5,429 nucleotides of DNA from Chloroflexota bacterium. Lineage in GTDB: Bacteria > Chloroflexota > Dehalococcoidia > SM23-28-2 > RBG-16-64-32. The translations under genes were made by a program, and so were the position numbers. Under the pieces are notes generated by a model. That model had not been told where the DNA came from. It searched no databases and worked only from the letters and a program-made list of their open reading frames with translations. Shown here piece by piece: positions 1 through 4,986 of the stretch; position 1 is the first letter of the stretch, and each line of letters begins with the position of its first letter. Location of the stretch: assembly GCA_022563285.1 (NCBI GenBank), contig JADFNQ010000101.1:1-5429 (forward strand), given 5' to 3'.

Positions 1-601
1 CCTGTCGGACCTGAGCCAGGCTGTCGCGGTAGCGCTGGGGCGAGAAGAGGTAGGGGAGATAGCCGTCGCCCAGGCGGCCGGCGCGCCGGATGGCGGCCTG
101 GGAGCGGCCGGCGATCCAGAGGGGCGGGCCGCCGCGCTGGGCGGGCTTGGGCTGCAGGGTGACGCCGTCCAGCTTGGTGAACCGGCCATCGAAGCTGACG
201 TTATCCTCGGTCCAGAGCCTGCGCAGGAGCTGGATCGCTTCGTCCGTGCGGGCGCCGCGCTGGCTGACGGGGACGCCGACGGCCTCGAACTCCTTGGGGT
301 ACTCGCCGCCGACGCCTATGCCCAGGGTTAGACGCCCGCCGGAGATAACGTCCACGGAGGTGATCTCCTTGGCGGCGAGGGCGGCCGGGCGGAGGGGGAG
401 GAGGAGGACGGCGGTGCCCAGCCGGATGCGGCTGGTGAGGGCGGCGGCGGCGGCCAGAGTGGTGAGGGCGTCGAAGGTGGGGAAGTAGAAGAAGATATGC
501 TCGGAGGTCCAGACGGAGTCGTAGCCCAGCTCCTCGATGCGGGCGGTGTCCCGCCACTGCTGAGGGTAGAGGTTCAGACCGAACTGGAGGCGGTCGGGCA
601 T
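1..601 (-). CDS. LLM-class F420/flavin-dependent oxidoreductase (luciferase-like), C-terminus cut by window edge
   Basis: The leftward frame from an ATG at 601-599 runs off the left edge after 200 codons. The translation begins MPDRLQFGLNLYPQQW and carries hallmarks of the bacterial-luciferase fold (PF00296 type, a TIM barrel): ELGYDSVWTSEH near residues 24-35, RIRLGTAVLLLPLR near 58-71, SGGRLTLGIGVGGEYPKEFEAVGVP near 87-111, an ARTDEAIQLLRRLW helix near 117-130, and PPLWIAGRS near 159-167. The GVGGEYPKEFEAVGVP segment followed by RGARTDEA resembles the Rv2161c-like 'probable F420-dependent oxidoreductase' group (TIGR03619 type), so F420H2 is the likely cofactor, although FMN cannot be excluded. 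Substrate is unknown; the protein should be cytosolic. The start is supported by AAGGAG (plus-strand ctcctt, 609-614) seven bases upstream. Members usually have about 280-300 residues, so about one third is missing. It is divergent from the related but distinct oxidoreductase at 796. Confidence 0.93.
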   Translation of the reverse strand, partial: MPDRLQFGLNLYPQQWRDTARIEELGYDSVWTSEHIFFYFPTFDALTTLAAAAALTSRIRLGTAVLLLPLRPAALAAKEITSVDVISGGRLTLGIGVGGEYPKEFEAVGVPVSQRGARTDEAIQLLRRLWTEDNVSFDGRFTKLDGVTLQPKPAQRGGPPLWIAGRSQAAIRRAGRLGDGYLPYLFSPQRYRDSLAQVRQ

Positions 602-608
602 GGAGGCA

Positions 609-614
609 CTCCTT
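609..614 (-). promoter_or_regulatory. Shine-Dalgarno site of the leftward oxidoreductase
   Basis: Read on the minus strand this is AAGGAG, separated by seven bases from the ATG at 601. The spacing and sequence fit a strong ribosome binding site and fix the start of the leftward gene. Confidence 0.75.
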
Positions 615-623
615 GTCTAGACG

Positions 624-664
624 TTGACGCGCACGTAAACTTACTATACTGTTCGGTCACCAGT
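624..664 (+). promoter_or_regulatory. Candidate promoter and overlapping operator between divergent oxidoreductases
   Basis: The plus strand has TTGACG (624-629) and TATACT (645-650), close to -35 and -10 consensus but only 15 bases apart, which is short. On the minus strand the same AT-rich patch reads TATAGT and could be the -10 of the leftward gene. The TATACT box is overlapped by an imperfect inverted repeat, ACTGTT (648-653) - five bases - ACCAGT (659-664), with five of six arm positions matching. A dimeric repressor (for example of the TetR type, whose sites are often of this length) could bind here and control both genes. The half-site ACCAGT recurs at 764-769. Promoter activity, direction and regulator identity are inferred. 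An 8-bp perfect palindrome, GTCTAGAC, lies just outside at 615-622. Confidence 0.35.
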
Positions 665-743
665 CCAGTTCGAGAAGGAGGCGCCTCGGGAGTCCGCGGG
701 AGCGGTCGTGGAGTTCCTGGCGTCAGTGCCGGCGGCGGCGTAG
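663..743 (+). pseudogene. Possible relic of an alpha/beta-hydrolase C-terminus
   Basis: The frame ending at TAG 741-743 encodes a tail containing FEKEAP, then AVVEFLASVP and three alanines. This resembles the last helix of alpha/beta hydrolases, where a 'EAP.....A..FLA..P' pattern follows the catalytic histidine. Of the 24 codons from 669 to 740, 21 end in G or C, as expected of coding DNA in this genome. The frame has no start codon, meets a TAA at 636-638, and loses the GC3 pattern upstream of about 663, where the candidate promoter lies. It could be the leftover end of a deleted gene. Chance is a serious alternative, because GC-rich non-coding DNA often gives open, alanine-rich frames and the match is short. 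Confidence 0.2.
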
Positions 744-795
744 ACGGAGGAGCGTACGAACTAACCAGTCGGTATGTCCTAGATAGGGGTCACCC

Positions 796-1887
796 TTGAA
801 ATTCGGGATCATCTACGAGCTACAGATGCAGAAGCCGTGGGACAGCGATATGGAGTCCCGCACCTACCACGACGCCCTGGAGCAGATAGAGCTCGCCGAT
901 AAGGTCGGCTTCGACTACGTGTGGGAGGTGGAGCACCACTTCCTGGAGGAGTACTCCCATTCGTCGGCGCCGGAGGTGTTCCTGGCGGCGGCCAGCCAGC
1001 GGACCAAGAACATCCGCCTCGGCCACGGCGTGGCGCTGCTCCCCTACCCGTTCAACCATCCGATCCGCGTCGCCGAGCGGGCGGCCGCCCTGGACATCGT
1101 CTCCAACGGGCGGGTGGATCTGGGCACCGGCCGCTCCATCACGGAGCAGGAGCTGGGCGGCTTCAACATCGACCCGGCGGACTCGCGTCCCATGTGGGAC
1201 GAAGCGGTCCGGATGATCCCCAAGATGTGGACCCAGGAGACGTTTTCCTGGGAGGGGGACTACTTCGTGGTGCCGCCCCGCAACGTCATCCCCAAGCCGG
1301 TCCAGAAGCCACACCCGCCCATGTGGATGGCCTGCACCCAGCCGGACAGCTTCCGCATCGCCGGGGAGTACGGACTGGGGGCGCTCTCCTTCGGCTTCAT
1401 CGCCCCCGGCGTGCTGGAGGCGAGCCTGAATATCTACCGAGAGGCCGTGAAGGACGCCAAGCCAGTGGGGGAGTTCGTGAACAACCAGTTCGCGGCGACG
1501 ACGTTCGCCTCCGTGGCGGCCACGGATGAGGAGGCGCTGGAGTTCGGGCGGCCGGCGGCGGAGTTCTTCCAGGAGTCGCTTGGCATCCTGTTCATCCCCT
1601 GGGCGAAGAAGAAGGACGCGCCGCCATCGTACCAGTACTACGTGAGCCTGGCCCAGATGGTGGAGGCGCGGCTGAGCGAAGGGGGCGGCGAACGGTTTCA
1701 GGAGGCGTGGGAGTCCGATACGCTATGCATCGGCAGCCCGGAGCGCTGCCGTAGGGTGGTGAAGAGCTACGCGGAGACCGGCATCGACCAGCTGATCTTC
1801 ATGTGTCAGGTGGGGCGCGTACCCCACGAGAAGGTGATGCAGACGATCCGGCTGTTCGGGGAGGAGATCATCCCCGAGTTCAAGTAG
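796..1887 (+). CDS. LLM-class flavin-dependent oxidoreductase (luciferase-like monooxygenase family)
   Basis: This complete 363-residue protein is a luciferase-like TIM-barrel oxidoreductase. Visible family motifs are MKFGIIYELQ at the N-terminus, GFDYVWEVEHHFLEEYSHSS (38-57) with the EHHF found in LuxA-type enzymes at 46-49, IRLGHGVALLPYPFNHPIRV (73-92), SNGRVDLGTGRS (103-114), KPHPPMWMACTQPDSF (171-186), and a C-terminal segment with IGSPERCRRVV and GIDQLIF (residues 312-335). The length is normal for the family. It probably uses reduced FMN or F420 to oxidise a small organic substrate; substrate is unknown. The start is TTG: a TAG at 784-786 closes the frame four codons upstream, and the MKFG... 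start is the family's usual N-terminus, so a later ATG (residue 11) would remove the first beta strand. Shine-Dalgarno AGGGGT (785-790) is weak, five bases upstream. It ends with TAG, 127 bases from the stop of the convergent propeller gene. Homology to the leftward neighbour is distant. Confidence 0.95.
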   Translation: MKFGIIYELQMQKPWDSDMESRTYHDALEQIELADKVGFDYVWEVEHHFLEEYSHSSAPEVFLAAASQRTKNIRLGHGVALLPYPFNHPIRVAERAAALDIVSNGRVDLGTGRSITEQELGGFNIDPADSRPMWDEAVRMIPKMWTQETFSWEGDYFVVPPRNVIPKPVQKPHPPMWMACTQPDSFRIAGEYGLGALSFGFIAPGVLEASLNIYREAVKDAKPVGEFVNNQFAATTFASVAATDEEALEFGRPAAEFFQESLGILFIPWAKKKDAPPSYQYYVSLAQMVEARLSEGGGERFQEAWESDTLCIGSPERCRRVVKSYAETGIDQLIFMCQVGRVPHEKVMQTIRLFGEEIIPEFK

Positions 1888-1929
1888 CTGTCCGCACTCC
1901 ATCCCTTTTGGGCAGGCGGCGAACAGAGA

Positions 1930-2001
1930 GGGATGTCCCGGCCCGCCGCGCCTTTTAGCGCCTGCATGTGAAGAGCGCTAGCGTAGCGGGCGGGCCATCC
2001 C
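1930..2001. repeat. Nested inverted repeat between convergent genes
   Basis: GGGATG (1930-1935) is complementary to CATCCC (1996-2001) and GCCCGCC (1941-1947) to GGCGGGC (1989-1995). Together they give a 13-bp stem interrupted by a five-base one-sided bulge. Inside it TAGCGC (1956-1961) pairs with GCGCTA (1975-1980) around a 13-base loop. CATCCCT at 1900-1906 can alternatively pair with AGGGATG at 1929-1935. The structure sits between two convergent stops (1887 and 2015), so it may end transcripts from both sides. However, no T-tract follows either stem side, so it is not a canonical intrinsic terminator. It could also be a small dispersed palindromic repeat. Confidence 0.5.
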
Positions 2002-2014
2002 GAGAGACCAACGG

Positions 2015-4714
2015 TCATCCCTTGCCGCCATAAAACTCTTCCTCGATGAACGGCCTGAGAACGGACGAGAAGAAAACGGCCTGCCCGTTCGCGGACCACG
2101 AAATCTCCGCATGCCTGAGAGAGATGTCGCGTCCCGTACGGGTGAGCTGACCCAATCCACTGGCATCGGTGTTGATTATGCGAATACCGGCGTCGTCCAC
2201 GCTGCCAACGAAAACTGCCAGCTGTCTGCCGTCGGGGGAAAAGACAGGGCTGCCCAAGCCCCGATCGACGTTAAATGTCGCCAACTCCGTTTCATCACCG
2301 GTGTCCAGATCCCGGAGGTACAGCCCCTTCAGGTTGAAGGCGGTGGTCCTCCAAAATGCGATAGCCTTTCCGTCTGGCAACCAGGAGGGGAAGCCTTCGT
2401 CCTGAGGGGTTCCCTCGCCCTCGTCGGTTTCGGTCAGTCGCGTCAGACCCCGGCCATCCGCGCCTATCAGCCAGAGGTCCACCAGAGGAGGAGGCATCTG
2501 TTCGCCCTCCTCCGGTGGAGGCAGCATCTCTTGAGGCTCCGCGGCGATGAACAGCAGCTGGTCCCCCTCGGGCGACCAGGCAGGCGGCGATATCTCTCCG
2601 AACTCGGTCGGGAAGTTGACACCCGAGACCAGCGTCTTCTCGTCGCCGCTCGCCACGTCCACCACACGCAAGGCGTCGGGCAACAGATAGGCGATACGCT
2701 CACCATCGGGCGACCACGTAAGAGCTAACGGTTGCGTGTAGCGCTCAGCCTCGAGCTTGCTGCGGCCGCTGCCGTCCGCGGCGATAGAGTACAGGTCGCC
2801 GTCGCTGACGAAGGCGATGCGCTCGCTATCCGGAGACCAGGCTATGGGTTCCGCCACGTACTCTGCCAGCATGCGCTCGTCACCGCCGTCGACGTCGCTT
2901 ACCCATAACTCGTCCTGCCCCTCGCCGGAGGGCTTCAGGAATACCACGTTTTCGCCGTCGGGGGAGCGCGGGCCAGGCAGGCGAGTCAGGTCGCTGCCGT
3001 CCACGTTGACCGCGTAGCGCCGCACCCCGAAGCCCAGCGAGCGCACAAACACCAGCTGCGAGCCATCCGGAGACCAGAGCACGGTCGAGACCCGAAAACC
3101 CGGGTCATCCTCCAGCACCCGGACAGGCTCCGGCCCATCCACCAAGCCCACCTGCAGGCCCTGGGCGCCGCAGGCGTAGTTAGTTGCCCGCGACGTAAGG
3201 CTCAAGGCGAACACAGCGAACGTCCCCGACACCGCTGGCGCCTCACAGAGGGTCCGCTCTTCTCCCCCGGTAGCAGGCACGACAACGAGCGACTGGGGGA
3301 GCACTGTGCCATATCTAGGGTCGAGAGTCCCACGATCGACGGCGATCAGGTCACCCTCGGGAAGCCATCTCGGTTGCGTCTCCAAGACGTCCCGGGTAAC
3401 CTGCGTCACCGCGCCGCTGGCGATATCCAGCACATAGGTACCGTTATCGGCGGTTCTTGGGGCAGCCTTTCCACCTAGGTCAGCGATAGTGTAAGCCAAC
3501 CGCTTGCTGTCGGGAGAGAACACCGGTCCGCTCACGCCTCCCTCCGACTCGACCACCGTCCTCGGCGGCCCGGCGAAATCTAAGAGAACTAAGCTCGAAC
3601 AGCAATAGGGGGTGAAGGGGTTAGTGAGGTACGCTATTTTGCTGCCATCGGGTGACCAACTCGTGAGAACATTTGTGTAAGGATCAAGGAAGCCACCTCC
3701 CGTCTCTAGTGGGAGAGTATTGTCGGAGGGGACACCCAGCACCGTGAAGATCCTATAGTTCGGGGAATCACCAGCCAGAGCTAACAGCTTCCTCCCGTCC
3801 GGTGACCAGCTCAGCGGGCGTGTCCCTTCGCGACCGATGGCCAGCTGCTTGCGGCCGGAGCCGTCGGGTTTCACGACATGAACGGTCGCTTGCGGCAGGC
3901 TTCCGGTGCCTGCGATAAGGGAGAAGGTGAGCCATTCCCCGGTGGGTGACCATTGGATTCCCCCTTGCCAGTTGAAGACCGCCGCGGGCACCGCCACGTC
4001 CTTGCTTTCACTGACCGCATCCACGATGTGGATCTGCTGCTCCGCCCCTGACCTAAAGGGTGGGTCTAGCAGGAAGGCGAGCTTATCGTCCCGTGGGGAC
4101 CAGGCCAACAAGGACGGAGAGCCCTCTAACTCAAGCTCCCGTTGGGCATCTCCCAACGCGGAGATAATGTGCAGGTCGCTGCGGCCGCCGCTGTGCACAA
4201 CGAAGGCTATCCACTCCCCGTCAGCCGACCATTCCAGGCCGCTCGCCACCTGTCCGTCCACCTCCACAGCGCGTTCAACGTCGCCGGCCGGAGACACGAT
4301 AAGCACCTCGGTGGCTTTACCATTGGGCGGAGTTACGAACTCCAGCCGTTCTCCGCGGGGTGCCCAGGCTACCGTACCCTCAAACTCCGAGTGAATTTGG
4401 GTAAGCCCCGTACCATCGGCGTTGACCACAAACAGGTCGGGCGTCTCCGGTGTGACAGGATCCGCGGGCAACCGCAGAGCCACCGGGGTGGCCGTCCCCT
4501 GTGGAGTGGGCGTCCCACGTACGGTAATCGAGGCTGGTGGCTTCTCACCACCCCCGCCGGCCGCGACGAAGTAGACGGGGATGCCTACAACGATGGCAAT
4601 GACGGCGGAGGCAATGCCGCCCGCCAGCAACTGTCGCCGCCGGCTCTGGCGCAGCCAGTTGCGAAACCGATCAAAGAGTTCACGAGATTTCTCAAGGAGT
4701 TCGCGAGGTTTCAC
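2015..4714 (-). CDS. Membrane-anchored WD40-like/TolB-type beta-propeller protein (PD40 repeats)
   Basis: This 899-residue protein starts with a charged amphipathic helix (residues 2-23) and a basic stretch QSRRRQ. One transmembrane segment follows (about 29-52, with IASAVIAIVVGIPVYFV), then a Pro/Thr-rich linker (57-92) and a long propeller region (about 93-890). The basic flank predicts an outside location for the propeller. Sixteen copies of a W-S-P-D-G-x-x-[IL]-A-F/Y-type motif are recognisable, with the Trp-equivalent residue at 117, 162, 205, 255, 303, 353, 399, 450, 547, 583, 626, 667, 713, 778, 825 and 873. Their spacing is mostly 41-51. The 97-residue gap between 450 and 547 hides a degenerate blade. 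Such repeats are typical of TolB and PD40 proteins, but no Tol-Pal partner, peptidase or kinase domain is present. A binding or scaffold role is inferred. The GTG start is fixed by a strong Shine-Dalgarno site seven bases upstream. The gene is monocistronic here, and its codons look more mixed than those of its neighbours. Confidence 0.92.
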   Translation of the reverse strand: MKPRELLEKSRELFDRFRNWLRQSRRRQLLAGGIASAVIAIVVGIPVYFVAAGGGGEKPPASITVRGTPTPQGTATPVALRLPADPVTPETPDLFVVNADGTGLTQIHSEFEGTVAWAPRGERLEFVTPPNGKATEVLIVSPAGDVERAVEVDGQVASGLEWSADGEWIAFVVHSGGRSDLHIISALGDAQRELELEGSPSLLAWSPRDDKLAFLLDPPFRSGAEQQIHIVDAVSESKDVAVPAAVFNWQGGIQWSPTGEWLTFSLIAGTGSLPQATVHVVKPDGSGRKQLAIGREGTRPLSWSPDGRKLLALAGDSPNYRIFTVLGVPSDNTLPLETGGGFLDPYTNVLTSWSPDGSKIAYLTNPFTPYCCSSLVLLDFAGPPRTVVESEGGVSGPVFSPDSKRLAYTIADLGGKAAPRTADNGTYVLDIASGAVTQVTRDVLETQPRWLPEGDLIAVDRGTLDPRYGTVLPQSLVVVPATGGEERTLCEAPAVSGTFAVFALSLTSRATNYACGAQGLQVGLVDGPEPVRVLEDDPGFRVSTVLWSPDGSQLVFVRSLGFGVRRYAVNVDGSDLTRLPGPRSPDGENVVFLKPSGEGQDELWVSDVDGGDERMLAEYVAEPIAWSPDSERIAFVSDGDLYSIAADGSGRSKLEAERYTQPLALTWSPDGERIAYLLPDALRVVDVASGDEKTLVSGVNFPTEFGEISPPAWSPEGDQLLFIAAEPQEMLPPPEEGEQMPPPLVDLWLIGADGRGLTRLTETDEGEGTPQDEGFPSWLPDGKAIAFWRTTAFNLKGLYLRDLDTGDETELATFNVDRGLGSPVFSPDGRQLAVFVGSVDDAGIRIINTDASGLGQLTRTGRDISLRHAEISWSANGQAVFFSSVLRPFIEEEFYGGKG
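4671..4711 (-). repeat. 21-bp tandem duplication encoding two heptads of the propeller protein's N-terminal helix
   Basis: Plus-strand tcaaagagttcacgagattt (4671-4690) and tcaaggagttcgcgaggttt (4692-4711) match at 17 of 20 positions with a period of 21; all three differences are A/G transitions. In the coding frame they give KPRELLE and KSRELFD (residues 2-15). The next seven residues, RFRNWLR, fit the same heptad pattern. The repeat therefore lengthens an amphipathic cytoplasmic helix in front of the transmembrane segment in exact seven-residue steps. Confidence 0.75.
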
Positions 4715-4721
4715 GAAAACA

Positions 4722-4728
4722 CCTCCCC
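4722..4728 (-). promoter_or_regulatory. Shine-Dalgarno site of the propeller gene
   Basis: The minus strand reads GGGGAGG, seven bases before the GTG start at 4714. This strong site decides for the GTG rather than any internal start, and keeps the amphipathic helix and membrane anchor in the protein. Confidence 0.8.
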
Positions 4729-4743
4729 GGGACGGACTGCATC

Positions 4744-4768
4744 ATTGTAACTTATGCTGACGAGTCAA
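4744..4768 (-). promoter_or_regulatory. Candidate promoter of the propeller gene
   Basis: On the minus strand TACAAT (4749-4744) matches the -10 consensus at five of six positions and would give a leader of about 25 bases. TTGACT (4768-4763) resembles a -35 box but lies only 13 bases away, too close for a normal sigma-70 promoter. The hexamer at 17-base spacing is poor. The -10 is therefore plausible on its own, while the -35 is doubtful. Confidence 0.3.
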
Positions 4769-4806
4769 GCACTCCAACTCCTTTGGGCCTGCCCGCCTCT
4801 GGAGGG

Positions 4807-4858
4807 TGCGCGGCTCCCGAACAATCAAGCCGCCGACTTCAGTCGGGGGTGTCGCGCA
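4807..4858. repeat. Hairpin resembling an IS200/IS605-type transposon end, inside a longer inverted repeat
   Basis: CCGCCGAC (4830-4837) and GTCGGGGG (4842-4849) form an eight-position stem with one G-G mismatch around the loop TTCA. The arrangement 'AAGCC-CGACTTCAGTCG-GGG' is of the kind seen at the subterminal hairpins of IS200/IS605 and TnpB-associated elements. The hairpin is enclosed by TGCGCGGC (4807-4814) and GTCGCGCA (4851-4858), which pair over all eight positions if one G-T wobble is allowed. No tnpA or tnpB gene is in the window, so this would be a solo end or a non-autonomous remnant. A plain structured leader between two divergent genes is the alternative. Confidence 0.4.
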
Positions 4859-4948
4859 ACGATATCCACCGCAGATTTGGTGGCGGCCTTTCCCGAAAAT
4901 TCCCCGCCCGTTTAACATAAGCTTCGTCCCACCAGCATCCGGCATCGC

Positions 4949-4954
4949 TATAAT
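4949..4954 (+). promoter_or_regulatory. -10 box of the dnaE promoter
   Basis: A perfect TATAAT sits 32 bases before the dnaE ATG and predicts a transcript start near 4960-4962, giving a leader of about 25 bases. No good -35 hexamer is present at 16-18 bases (GTCCCA at 17), and there is no extended TGN motif, so activity may depend on an activator or on a lineage-specific -35. Confidence 0.5.
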
Positions 4955-4986
4955 GAGGCCGTCCGCTCCCGATTCAAGCCGGACAT

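Noticed and set aside
90..799. Open frames at 90-488 (+), 201-557 (-) and 497-799 (+)
   Set aside because: They overlap the leftward oxidoreductase in other frames, are rich in Arg, Pro and Gly, and show no family motif. They are typical shadows of GC-rich coding DNA.
820..1529. Open frames antisense (820-1314) and in another frame (921-1529) within the 796-1887 gene
   Set aside because: The true frame carries unmistakable luciferase-family motifs; these overlapping products are low-complexity and have no recognisable features.
1900..2001. Canonical intrinsic terminator for either convergent gene
   Set aside because: Stems exist, but neither strand has the run of T residues that must follow, so only a repeat was annotated.
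2111..2728. Long plus-strand open frame opposite the propeller gene
   Set aside because: It is antisense to conserved repeat motifs of the propeller protein and encodes no recognisable domain. The same holds for 3906-4394 and 4142-4750.
4866..4883. Small inverted repeat CCACC-N8-GGTGG as a terminator
   Set aside because: The stem is only five base pairs, no T-tract follows on either strand, and no transcript is expected to end here between divergent genes.
4742..4945. Minus-strand open frame of 67 residues in the dnaE-propeller intergenic region
   Set aside because: No plausible Shine-Dalgarno site or domain was seen, and it covers the hairpin and promoter signals. It is more likely fortuitous.
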